32,015 nucleotides of DNA from Lingula anatina. Its lineage: Eukaryota > Brachiopoda > Lingulata > Lingulida > Lingulidae. Within the stretch, counting starts at the first letter, position 1; the number at the start of each line of letters is the position of its first letter. The notes below the pieces were generated by a model. It searched no databases and was not told the origin of the DNA. It saw nothing but the letters and a program-made list of their open reading frames with translations. Made by a program: the position numbers and the translations under genes. Of this stretch, positions 1-9,676 are shown one piece after another. Location of the stretch: positions 82,399-114,413 of the forward strand of contig NW_019775783.1 of assembly GCF_001039355.2 (NCBI RefSeq), in the 5' to 3' direction.

Positions 1-190
1 GTATCGGTTACGGGGAAGGAAGCTGCTATTGATTGATTGACCTTCCAAGAGTTGTTAAAATATTGTGTTTTCAGAGTCTAATATGTTGTTAATGCTTAAC
101 ATTCCTACACACTATTTGTTTTAATTCAATTCCCTGTAATTGTGAACGAAACCGTCATCCAAAGAACTATAATCATGTTGTATCTCTCAG

Positions 191-577
191 GGAAGAATCA
201 TTGACAGAAGTGAGGCAACTAATAACATCCATTCGAATGTACACCCATAGATACATGAAACTATGTTCCGAAAAAGAGAGGTCACATGATGTCATGGCAT
301 TACCTGATGGTAGTGAAAAGGAAACCTTAAAAAGGTAAATTACAGTGTAATATGGTTCCCTTATCTTTGCATCTTTTTTATTTTCGTATGATTTCACAAC
401 ATGTTTTATATTTTCAAAAGCAATTTTTTAGTTGAAAACATGACAGGGAATTAAATTAAAATACGGATCGTTTTTACAAAGTAGAGAAAAAAGAAATATT
501 CTTTTACTAAAAATTGCATTTTCAGATTATCTGAATGCCTGTTTGAACCTGCTTGGTACAGCCAACTGCCTGAATAA
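191..577 (+). CDS. 3' end (last two exons) of an unrecognised gene
   Basis: Two exons are supported by splice signals and matching phase. Exon 191-334 follows a TCTCTCAG acceptor and ends at AAAAG|GTAAAT. Exon 526-577 follows GCATTTTCAG and runs to a TAA stop at 575-577. Both ends of the first exon are phase 2, and the joined AG+A gives an Arg codon, so the frame stays open across the junction. The visible C-terminus is about 65 residues, charged and helical in look (starting EESLTEVRQLITSIRMY) and ending PAWYSQLPE. An AATAAA overlaps the stop (573-578) and another lies at 619-624, either of which could direct polyadenylation. I do not recognise the family. Upstream exons lie outside the window. 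Confidence 0.55.
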
Positions 578-1320
578 AAAGGTAAACCATTCCTGAGACA
601 GCGATGCATTTGAATGGAAATAAAGTAATGTAAAAAGATGCTGAGCTTCAAACCATTATGAACGCTCTCCAGTCCATGTTTTCACAAACAAAACAGGCTT
701 CAGAATGAATATTTAGAGGTTACATATTGCTTTTCAATAGACACATGTATTGAATTAGATAGTTAATGCCGAATATGTAATGTCCTATATGCTTTGGGTT
801 ACTTACTTAAATGGTCGTCCCTCTGCCCCCAATGAAGACTTTTTTGGGAACTACTTATTCATGCAGGGTAAATGTATAAACACATAGATGATGCAGTTCA
901 ATTTATTATTATTAGCATTTAGAAATTTACGCCTGTATAAAACTAGCTTCGTTACTTTAATTTATCGCCATAACTGATAAGAAAGGTACTGTCCTGCAAT
1001 GCGTCAATGAAACATAGGATCTTGTCAGCTAGGATAATCAGTCATTAATCGTATAAAATGTAAATAACATTCGAACTTGCTCTTCGTTTTGCACTAAATG
1101 TGTTATCCTTTTGATATATATACTGAACAAAGTTTCCATTTTAACCATTGGATAGCGATATCAGAGATACAAAAGTGCATCCCGTGTTTGAGACAATTAC
1201 TTTACCACAGGATAACTGCCCAGAAGATAACTTTTTCATTCATAGAATGCGCTATCAAGTGTTCATGAAACTGGGTCCATGTGATTACCTAATTGTTTCA
1301 GATCGTTATTTCCGTAAGCA
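578..1320. other. Intergenic stretch with no supported gene
   Basis: AT-rich sequence. One short plus-strand open frame (1148-1345) overlaps the possible minus-strand terminal exon and is not supported by splice sites or a family match. Confidence 0.5.
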
Positions 1321-1476
1321 TCAGTATTTGTTGGTTCCATCGTAGTAACACATATTGTACATGGAATGTATTGCCATGGTAGCCATTATGAGAATTATTA
1401 AAAGCACCATTCTCTCATCAACTTTGGTCCGAGACGCTGAGTTGACCTCTACCAGGCGAAGGCGTTTCCAATATAC
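1321..1476 (-). CDS. Possible terminal exon with a hydrophobic segment
   Basis: On the minus strand, a CTCTCTGTAG acceptor opens a phase-0 frame of 51 residues that ends in TGA at 1323-1321. The peptide begins VYWKRLRLVEVNS, contains a hydrophobic run MVLLIILIMATMAI that could be a membrane segment, and ends YYDGTNKY. Phase 0 matches the coiled-coil exons upstream on the same strand at 2368-2837, so it could be the last exon of that gene. No close polyadenylation signal was found. An open frame on the opposite strand partly overlaps it. This rests on one acceptor and an open frame only, so it may be chance. Confidence 0.3.
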   Translation of the reverse strand, partial: VYWKRLRLVEVNSASRTKVDERMVLLIILIMATMAIHSMYNMCYYDGTNKY

Positions 1477-1618
1477 CTACAGAGAGATTCAATAGGAAAA
1501 CGTTATATTCAGATATCCTGCGACTATATTATTTGATGTGTTTGTTTTAAAGCAGATGACTATATTTTAAGTACCATATTCGTTCATACATATCGCTTAA
1601 TTTGAAGCTATTACACAC

Positions 1619-1839
1619 ACTGGACAATAGAAGTGTCACCCCCTGAATCAGAGTAATCAAAGTTATAATGCCTGGTCTACTTATAATGTGACTAATGAGT
1701 ACAAAACCATGGAATCGTATTGTTGCTCTTTTTTGTGAAATTTTGTGTTAATAAAATGATACCAGGAGCATATCATTCCACAGTCATTTATCTCCCCCAA
1801 AGTATTGGTTCTGTAGGGGTGACACTTCTATTATCCAGT
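1619..1839. mobile_element. Palindromic MITE, about 220 bp
   Basis: The ends are inverted copies of each other over about 24 bp: ACTGGACAATAGAAGTGTCA at the left, and at the right its reverse complement with one C/T mismatch, both followed by CCCC. The interior has no coding capacity. This is a non-autonomous DNA transposon structure. No clear target-site duplication was seen. Confidence 0.7.
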
Positions 1840-2367
1840 TTGTATAGTGTAGCTTATATAACGACAATACTATAAGTAACATTAACTATAGGATTCATGC
1901 TTTGCTGTATTCATATTTTGAGGTTGATGATAGCATTTAAATTCCAACAAAATGTAATTATATATATTTGAGGTAGATGGTATAATTCTGAGAACTGGAA
2001 GAGCAACAATTGGATATATACATAGCCAAAGACTTTAAGTTATATTTTGATAAAAAAAACTTGTTACAGGGCAGTTAAGTATTGTCCATTAAGTCGTTAT
2101 ATTGTAATTTTTAAACGAAAGTTTTTTGTCGATAAACTAAGAGCCCCATATGTAGGTCCCCGAGGTTAAATTGGATAGCTATCCCATATGATTAAATTTG
2201 GAACGATTAGTAAATCTAATATTATGTTTGTATTAGTCATACATTTTTATTTTTTATTACAAATTACATGTATAACTTATTTTTACTGTTACATTGATAT
2301 TTATTACTACAAGTTATATATTCAGTCTGTATACTAATTACTAATACGTAGTTGCCGAGATCATTAC
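1840..2367. other. Non-coding stretch, nothing recognised
   Basis: AT-rich sequence without open frames, splice-bounded exons or clear repeats. It would be intronic if the exons on either side belong to one minus-strand gene. Confidence 0.4.
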
Positions 2368-2837
2368 CTGTTGTGTCTGGTTTAGAGTGTCGCTTTTCAT
2401 CTCCACCGTGTTTAACCTTTGGTCGTGTTCTTTGACGTCACTTTCTAATAAAACCACGCGTCCATTCATTGCCTGAAACGGGTGACAAGGAAATTGAAGC
2501 AAATTCAAGTGCACGTTTGATGCAGGTTTTGTTCAAGTTCCTTTCATTTCTCAATATTTCGTCTTTTGGCAGACAAAATATACATAGTGCACAATGTCTT
2601 TTCATAGAGCACATTTCTTTTAACTGATTGCAAAATTCATAAAGATTTCACAAGTTTACTAGTAAGGATTTTGCCAAAGTAGCAATATATGCCTAACGAA
2701 TTCTAAACCGTTTTACAACAAAGGCTTGTTACCTCCTGTTTTCTCTTTAGAATATCTGTCGATTCTTCAATTGATAACATACTTCTCTTTTGGTGCATCA
2801 CGGTCTCCTCCAAACTGAAGACATGCTTTCCAACAAC
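2368..2837 (-). CDS. Two coiled-coil exons of a minus-strand gene (partial)
   Basis: Two exons of exactly 105 nt each, phase 0 at both ends. Exon 2837-2733 is bounded by TTTTCCAG and GAG|GTAACA; exon 2472-2368 by CGTTTCAG and CAG|GTAATG. They encode 35 residues each with heptad-like spacing of hydrophobics, for example VVLLESDVKEHDQRLNTVE, and an N-glycosylation site (NQT). The same size and phase occur in the coiled-coil membrane protein gene at 18380-21335 on the same strand, so these may be later exons of that gene, about 15 kb downstream, or part of a paralogue. Transcript data would decide. The C-terminal domain is not certain. Confidence 0.65.
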
Positions 2838-3367
2838 CTGGAAAATATGTCATTTATGGATACTATGAGAACCATAAAAAGAAATTTTATATTTGTCATG
2901 TGTTAGGCAAAACACTCAGTATTAATCTAGCTGATAGAAATATGTCCTTTACTATGGTCAATATCAGAAAAGACTTATGAGATAAACGTGCACGTGTGCT
3001 CTACATGTACCTTTGATATTCATGTTCACGATTTACATTGCTGTGCTATTTTTCTCAACTGTGTACTTTTTACAATATTACAGAGAAAGAAAATTATTTG
3101 TATGTTGTTATTTAAAATGCAACTGAAAAAGAGCAATGATTGCATCATGGGTTAGGAACAGCACCCATAATATCATTTTTTCATAATATCTCTTTTCTGA
3201 CTATTTTGAATTTGTGGAGGGTCTGACGTGACACTTATGCCATGTCTGTAAGCATGTGTAAGCCCATTGTCACATTATGTTTTCACAACAAAAAGTCTAG
3301 TAAAAGTGACGTGTTAATTTGACCAGGAACATTGAAATGATGTCTGCGTGGTATTTCACATAAAGTA

Positions 3368-3604
3368 GGGGAGACAGGGGCTGGTTGGACCCCGGGGGTA
3401 AGTTGCCCCCCCATCAATTTATGACAAAGTAACTATGGAGTAAAAGAATATCACATCGTTTTGTAAAGTGACCGCATCCAATAGTGCCAAGAAAGCGTCG
3501 GCAGTGAGTCCAAATGAAATAATTTACCATCTTAAAGTAACTTTATTAAAGAGACTTTATGGGGGGCCAACTTACCCCGGGGTCCAAGTAGCCACGGTCT
3601 CCCC
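3368..3604. mobile_element. MITE with GGGGAGAC terminal inverted repeats (copy 1)
   Basis: A 237-bp palindromic element. The left end GGGGAGACAGGGGCTGGTTG pairs with the right end, whose reverse complement reads GGGGAGACCGTGGCTACTTG, and similarity continues through GGACCCCGGGGTAAGTTG for about 44 bp. TA flanks both ends (3366-3367 and 3605-3606), as expected for Tc1/mariner-type target duplication. It has no coding capacity. Confidence 0.8.
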
Positions 3605-5280
3605 TAAACATTCAAGTCACGTCAGTGATGCACATATTTAGTGTAATATTTACATGATTTAGACTGTAGACCATTCTTTCCGCCATTTCATACTATATAG
3701 TATGCTATATATCATCCTCCAATACGGAAAGAAATAAACCGTAATGAACAATATATACATGTATATAAAAAGTCATGCAAATATTACACAAAATGTGTGT
3801 GTCAATGGCACAACTTAAATGTTTACTTTTTATATAAACTGACACCAGCTTGTCTTTGGTCTGACCAATGACCCATATAAAGATCTCTATATAGGTCACT
3901 GGTCTGACTATCTAAGTGGGTAGCCTGCACCGGACGTTATGTAACACTAAGGGTGGATGACGAGTTATCAAGGATGCTAGAGAAATGACCTGTCAGAAGT
4001 AGCATAGCATATGTAGAGAGACTGGACTCAAGGGCGGTGAAAAGGAGAGTGATACTTCGTAGGACAAAGACATTCTTTACTTGTGAGGAAAACGTACCTG
4101 TCAAAGATATTCATATGATTATGCTATTTGACTCGGACTTGGACTAACCAAAGTACTTTTTGGTGAAAAAACAGTAAGGAGAAAACTGCCATGTGAACTC
4201 TGGTACGCTGATACTCGTTTCAAGCGTGTGAGAACATGTCTTAAAAACCGTGGCGTTTTCTTGCTCTCTACTAGAGGTAGCCTAGCCTACTTGTGTAACA
4301 ACTAGAAATTCTCTTGGAGACAGTAGCTATTTGGCCCAGTTTGGTTGTACAACTGGTAATACTGGATTTTAAGTCACGGTGGAATGTAGCTATTACTTTG
4401 TATGCTCCTAGTGAAACTGACATCGTACCGCGTCATCTTTTTATACATTGTTGACACTGAACTGTAAATGAAAAAGGATATATTCATGATAGCTACGGTA
4501 TGTGCTATGAAGGAGCAAGTAAAAGTGTTGACTAATTTGAGTGTAAGTGAAAACGCGTAACTGCATGTATTTAGTTTGTTTTTATTGTTTATCATTGAAC
4601 CGAATTCTTATTCTCTCAAATAAACGTTATGTTTTATGTGATTGATTTTTTATATGTTTTCATTAGGCTAAACACATGCATAAATACTTTTTGTTGAGAG
4701 TACATTATTGTCATGTGTATCATTTCATTATCATGTGACTAAACTTAAATAAAAATGTACTGAAACCATGTGCGTTTTTCCGAAAATAAGTTTAAATAGA
4801 AAATTTTATACAAAAATGGTGAAAATGTTGACTGGGAACCGGGTTTGCTTCTAAATGTTAACAGAGGACAAAAACATTACCTTGACTATGTAATTAAGCT
4901 GGTGACGGGTACTGTGCGAACAATATACGAAAGAACGCACGCATGCTTCATGAACTGTCGTTACAACTGTGCACTGCGTCCGTTTTGCCGTTATACTTTT
5001 GGAGAATAATCTCCAATATGGAACTAATACCACCTCGAGCGTTCTGGTAATTTTTGACCATTTTTAAAGCGCTGTGTTTATTATACAACAGAAAAAAATC
5101 GCTGAACTTCTCGGTCAGACAGGTCAAAAGCTAACAAACACTGTACAAAAAGAACATTTAGCTCCACTGGTGGCTTACGCGCACATTATAAGTGTCTCGA
5201 TTATTTTCTAATACATTTTATCTGCAGTCTACATGAACAAAAGGCGCTGTAACTACAAAGGGAAGATCTGAAAGTTAGGG

Positions 5281-5365
5281 TGGGTGGTTGGGTGAATAGA
5301 CGAACCGGTAACGTGCTAGACTGGAGACCAGAAGATGACAGGATCGATTCCCAGAGAGGTACATT
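5281..5365 (+). repeat. tRNA-derived (SINE-like) repeat, unit 1
   Basis: The sequence resembles a decayed tRNA: GGTAACGTGCTAGACTGGAG is followed by GGATCGATTCCC, which matches the Pol III B box in all but one position. The cloverleaf is degenerate, so it is probably a SINE head or tRNA relic, not a working tRNA. A second, related unit follows 135 bp downstream. Confidence 0.5.
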
Positions 5366-5418
5366 TTGCAGAAAAAAAGATCCACAAATATAAATGGAAC
5401 TTCCAAGTTGAAAATAGA

Positions 5419-5492
5419 CTGGTTGGGTGAATGGACGAACCGGTATCGTGCAAGTCTCGCAAACAGAAGGTGACAGGATCGATTCCCTATGA
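5419..5492 (+). repeat. tRNA-derived (SINE-like) repeat, unit 2
   Basis: It shares GGTTGGGTGAAT, GACGAACCGGTA and the B-box-like GGATCGATTCCC with unit 1, but the central part differs (GTGCAAGTCTCGCAAACAG). The two units form a diverged tandem pair. Confidence 0.5.
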
Positions 5493-6123
5493 ACTTTCAT
5501 TTTGTATATTAAAAATGATCGCATTTAACCTGTAGATTTAATTCTAACGAAGAGAAATCCTTTAGGAGATTACTCACTTAGCAAGACTGTAGGCTCAAGA
5601 GTAAAAGATCAGGAGATCAAAATGAGCTTAATCAAAGGTTTAACTTTTATTCACCACATTCACCACGGAATACACTTGTTTGTGAAGGCGAATATAACGA
5701 GTTAGAGAAGCTGATCAAATTTGAAATAAATTTATCAATTTTATTTCCATGTTATTAACAAAAGATTCAAACTAAACAATATCAAGGCAACGGCATTTAA
5801 ATGCGAAGAGTCAAACTCCAAATCATTGAGTAGGCATGTTAGTCCAGACAGTGTTTGTAGTATGTTAAAACCAAAATACGCTAATATTAACACGTGCATG
5901 GAAGAGCTACACATCTTGACCAACGACTACCAAAATGTGACCATAAAATATGGCCCAGATCCTGAGCTATTGGATGCCCCGATTTAAGTACGGGGTTCAT
6001 AAAGTAAGCATCCCGATGTACGTTAAAACCGGGACATTCAATAGCTCAGCAACAAGTACTCATTTTAAGGCCACATTCGGAAAGAAGAGAGTCAAAATAC
6101 ATGTGGTTGCTATAGGGTGTATT

Positions 6124-6179
6124 CCCAGAGATTCAGATCGATCTAAAGTTTAAGTTTTAGATCGACCTAACTCCCTGGG
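6124..6179. repeat. Hairpin with AGATCGATCT arms (copy 1)
   Basis: The arms CCCAGAGATTCAGATCGATC and the reverse complement of GATCGACCTAACTCCCTGGG pair over about 24 bp around a short loop. A third AGATCGATCT lies at about 6309. It may be a small foldback element or the end of one. Confidence 0.5.
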
Positions 6180-6516
6180 GGTTCACGCTAAATTGCAGTC
6201 AGCCGAGCGGGCACCATATTTAATTACCCCCTTACAGCTTTTAGTAGGCGGGACAGACACTTAAGCCGGCCAAGCTGACAGTAATCTAGTGAGACTCCCC
6301 ACAGGGATAGATCGATCTAAAAATCTATGGAAATGGGGTGTATGTAGCATACTGTGCGTAAAAGTGACAAAGCAATAACTACCTATACTCCGTGTACATT
6401 AGGTTTGAGAGTCAAACACATTTGAAACGTTACTGTCATGTATGCTAAGCTTGTGCACCTATGTACTGTATGACTTAATACGTCGATCTACAATTGGCAG
6501 TGTAGTTCCAGATANA

Positions 6517-6614
6517 GAAATTGAGTATAAATATCTGTGAAATTGTATGAAGCAAGGGTCGGTGAATAAACGTTCGGAAGCTCCAAACTGCTGTCGTCAT
6601 TCCTCACTATAACA
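6517..6614 (+). repeat. 5' LTR, 3' portion only
   Basis: Contains a TATA-like TATAAATAT and an AATAAA in GTGAATAAACG, as in an LTR with promoter and polyadenylation signals. It ends in CA. The sequence just after it, AGTGGTGGAGGAAA, is where a primer binding site would lie. The upstream part of the LTR is missing at the N (6515). Confidence 0.7.
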
Positions 6615-6836
6615 AGTGGTGGAGGAAAAAAACGATCCCCGCTCTACCGAGGCAAGCGGAACGGTGATACAGTTATGGTGATGACGGCGGCAGGAGTGTA
6701 GACACCGATGGGTTCACACCATCCACCCAGGGGCAAACATCGTCAATTTCCCAGTGCAGAGAAAACCAAGTATGCTGAGTAATGAAAATAACCAGAAGCC
6801 ATTACTGCCAGCAACAAGTAAAAAACTGAAAAAAAA

Positions 6837-8459
6837 ATGAAGATGTTGTCAGATTTGACTTTAGCGCCAGAAAAGTTTACTGGTAACACAAACGAAGATG
6901 TAGAAAGGTGGTTAAATCAATTTGAAAACTATACTCAGTATAAAAAACTAGAAGATGAACAAATCACCGCCTTATTTCCTCTCTTACTGAATCAAACAGT
7001 GTTAAACTGGTACGAGTGTTTAACAGTAGAAGTACAGAAAGACTGGAAATCGCTTGTTCGCGAGTTCCGACAGCGATATGAACTGAAATCCGGAGAAACT
7101 TGGGAAAAAGCCTCAGAATTTTTCAAGCGTCATCAACTTCCAGAAGAACCAGTACAGAGGTACATCGAATCGATGCGTCACGACGCCAAACGTGCGCGTT
7201 TAGATGAGAAAACAGCCTTTACAGTGGTAATGAATGGGTTACTACCCGAAATCCGCCCATTTGTATTGCAAAAGGAGCCCTTTGACTTTGGTTCTCTTAT
7301 GCACCACGCGCGCATTGCAGAAAACGCAGTTCAGCCGACGAGAAGAGGTCAACGAAATGACATAAAAATGATAACAGATAAAATAGACACACTTCAGAGT
7401 GCAATTAAAGACGCCGTCAATGCACAATCTGCAATCCATCTATTGCAAGACCCAAGTGAGACTAGAAATGAAGCAAACTTTGAAAACCCAAGAGCGAGCC
7501 CTACAGAATATCCAGGAAAATTCACTCCCAACGCCAGACGTATGCCCCAACGCAACAGGCATCTGCGACGCTCAGAGTACACATTAACATCAGCTAGACA
7601 TACGAACTATCCTCAACAACGAAATCCGATAAGAGAATGGCCGATGTGTCAAGGATGTGGTGAGTACACACATCTTAGAACTAATTGTTTTGCTCGCAAT
7701 TTTAATTGTAATTGTTGTGGTAAAATAGGACATGTAGCAAAAGTCTGTCATTCTGCACGTGTAAACAAACAATTAAGAAAAAGAAAAAGATTTTATAATA
7801 AGATTGAAAATAGAAAAGTGCCAATTTCAATTATTTCCGATTACCAAGCTAATAACCTAATATCAATTCAAATTGACAAACAACATGTCAATGCTTTGGT
7901 TGACACAGGTGCCGTCATATCTTGTGTATCAGAATCTCTTTTATCAAAATTAGGAAAGAAAGATCGAAATGCATACGAAAAACCGTCATTAAAAGAAGTT
8001 TCAGTTGTTGATGGATCTGTGATTAAAGTTCTAGGAAAAGTAGAGTTACCTCTTTGTTTTGGAGATGTGATCATAAAACATAAAGTCCACGTATTTAGTC
8101 AATTGCCAAGAGGTTTGATATTAGGCACAGATTTCTTAAGAAAACACAATATAAAAATTGATTTATCGTCTGATAGCATGGCATTGCCTGATTATAATTT
8201 GCTCTTACCTTTGTATAGTCCACCTGTATTAGGTTTAGTGCGTAACTTTAAATCAGAATTTATTCCACCAAGATGTGAATGCTTAATACCAGTGAAGATA
8301 TCACATTCTTCCTCTGTTTCAGTAGCTTTACTAGAACCAGTACGAAAGCTCGAGTCAAAGAAAAAACTTATCGGAGCAAAATGTTTGGTTTCAATTGATA
8401 TAAACCAGTGTTTCTCTTATAATCAGCACAGAGGAGAGCTACAATGTGAACAAATATGA
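6837..8459 (+). CDS. Retrotransposon Gag with zinc knuckles and aspartic protease
   Basis: A single 540-residue frame. Residues about 10-160 form a Gag-type helical domain (WLNQFENYTQYKKL, then a QRYIESMRHDAKRARLDE region). Two CCHC knuckles follow at about 270-305: CQGCGEYTHLRTNC and CNCCGKIGHVAKVC, which would bind RNA. A retropepsin-like domain covers about 340-450, with the catalytic triad ALVDTGAVISCV and the later ILGTDFL motif. The frame stops before any reverse transcriptase. The start was chosen at the first ATG after an A-rich leader. It is intact, so it could have been translated recently, yet without pol it would need help in trans. Confidence 0.92.
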   Translation: MKMLSDLTLAPEKFTGNTNEDVERWLNQFENYTQYKKLEDEQITALFPLLLNQTVLNWYECLTVEVQKDWKSLVREFRQRYELKSGETWEKASEFFKRHQLPEEPVQRYIESMRHDAKRARLDEKTAFTVVMNGLLPEIRPFVLQKEPFDFGSLMHHARIAENAVQPTRRGQRNDIKMITDKIDTLQSAIKDAVNAQSAIHLLQDPSETRNEANFENPRASPTEYPGKFTPNARRMPQRNRHLRRSEYTLTSARHTNYPQQRNPIREWPMCQGCGEYTHLRTNCFARNFNCNCCGKIGHVAKVCHSARVNKQLRKRKRFYNKIENRKVPISIISDYQANNLISIQIDKQHVNALVDTGAVISCVSESLLSKLGKKDRNAYEKPSLKEVSVVDGSVIKVLGKVELPLCFGDVIIKHKVHVFSQLPRGLILGTDFLRKHNIKIDLSSDSMALPDYNLLLPLYSPPVLGLVRNFKSEFIPPRCECLIPVKISHSSSVSVALLEPVRKLESKKKLIGAKCLVSIDINQCFSYNQHRGELQCEQI

Positions 8460-9127
8460 AGATGAACAAGTACTTCATCATGAACGATGCGCTGGTCGCA
8501 ACTTTGTGGTGAATGTTGTTCATTGGACAGGGGAAGGCCAACCCTATTGTCTCATGTAGTGCATTCCTACTATATCAAAATAACAGTCAATAAAAGAGAA
8601 ACCGTTAAAGAAAATGTGCCTGAGCCATAACAAGAGAGCAACATATTTCGATATCAGCATAAGAAAACAAATAAAAAGTATCTTTGCTCTTGGGCCACAC
8701 ATTAAATGGTGTAAATGACAATACGAACTATATCCACGAAGAATTGCATTTTCTTAAAAAGTTATTACATTATCTTCCTTCAGGTTATATATTTTAGTTT
8801 CATGTCGAATGTGTTTTTAACTTTATGTATAAGTTAATTATATAGAATTACTTTTCTTAGTTATATTTTTGCATGACTTTGTGGTAGAAATGGAGTATTT
8901 AAGGAAAATATTTCATTATTATTTTAATTCATTTTGCAGAATCTGACAAACATTGCGTATAACATTCAAATTGATGACATTTCTGTGACCTTATCATTTA
9001 AGTTTTTTTTTTTAATTTAAGTATTTTGTGTTATTTAGTATTTGCTTTGCTTTAAAAAAAATGAAAAAGGAGCGTATGTTGTAAAGTTTCAGAATTCGAG
9101 GACGAATTCTTTTGAAGAAGGAGTGTA
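8460..9127 (+). other. Non-coding 3' part of the LTR element with a duplicated polypurine tract
   Basis: AT-rich sequence with short frames only. Near the end, AAAAAGGAGCGTATGTTGTA (from about 9063) and GAAGAAGGAGTGTATGTTGT (from about 9114) are two copies of a purine tract followed by an LTR-like start. The stretch between them, GAATTCGAGGACGAATTC, is a typical sequence before a gypsy polypurine tract. Confidence 0.6.
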
Positions 9128-9254
9128 TGTTGTAAAGCAAATTACTTACACTTTNTGAAATTGAGTATAAATATCTGTGAAATTGTATGAAGCAAGGGTC
9201 GGTGAATAAACGTTCGGAAGCTCCAAACTGCTGTCGTCATTCCTCACTATAACA
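9122..9254 (+). repeat. 3' LTR (incomplete at an N)
   Basis: It begins near TGTATGTTGTAAAG and ends ...ACTATAACA, with the N at 9155 breaking it. The part from 9157 on is the same as the 5' LTR fragment. Confidence 0.65.
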
Positions 9255-9439
9255 ATGATATCTCTTTTCTGACTATTTTGAATTTGTGGAGGGTCTGACG
9301 TGACACTTATGCCATGTCTGTAAGCATGTGTAAGCCCATTGTCACATTATGTTTTCACAACAAAAAGTCTAGTAAAAGTGACGTGTTAATTTGACCAGGA
9401 ACATTGAAATGATGTCTGCGTGGTATTACACATAAAGTA

Positions 9440-9676
9440 GGGGAGACAGGGACTGGTTGGACCCCGGGGGTAAGTTGGCCCCCCATCAATTTATGACAAA
9501 GTAACTATGGAGTAAATGAATATCACATCGTTTTGTAAAGTGACCGCATCCAATAGTGCCAAGAAAGCGTCGGCAGTGAGTCCAAATGAAATAATTTAGC
9601 ATCTTAAAGTAACTTTATTAAAGGGGCTTTATGAGGGGCCAACTTACCCCGGTGTCCAAGTAGCCACGGTCTCCCC
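9440..9676. mobile_element. MITE with GGGGAGAC terminal inverted repeats (copy 2)
   Basis: The copy of the MITE in block A', also 237 bp between TA dinucleotides. It was carried along with the block, since the flanks match copy 1. Confidence 0.8.

Larger units (their letters stand above)
3183..6514 (+). repeat. 3.3-kb direct repeat, copy A
   Basis: This block recurs as 9255-12579 in the same orientation with small substitutions and indels. It holds a MITE (3368-3604), two tRNA-like repeats (5281-5365, 5419-5492) and a hairpin (6124-6179). It has no confident gene. It ends at GTTCCAGATA immediately before an N at 6515, whereas copy A' reads on into other sequence. The left boundary corresponds to the site where the LTR element joins copy A'. 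Confidence 0.9.
6517..9254 (+). mobile_element. Ty3/gypsy-type LTR retrotransposon lacking pol (RT and integrase absent)
   Basis: A 98-bp sequence is shared by 6517-6614 and 9157-9254 and ends ...TATAACA, consistent with LTR 3' ends. Both copies are preceded by a single N at the same site, so the LTR starts are incomplete in the assembly. The internal part carries one long gag-protease frame (6837-8459) and then about 660 bp of AT-rich non-coding DNA with no reverse transcriptase, RNase H or integrase. The element is therefore non-autonomous, or internally deleted. Its right end abuts the second 3.3-kb block exactly. Confidence 0.85.

Noticed and set aside
1148-1345. Plus-strand open frame containing LPQDNCPEDNFFIHRMRYQV
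   Set aside because: It begins at a non-ATG codon, has no convincing acceptor or family match, and overlaps a better bounded frame on the other strand.
5281-5365. Functional tRNA gene
   Set aside because: The B box is nearly right but the anticodon arm and acceptor stem do not form a sound cloverleaf, so I call it tRNA-derived.
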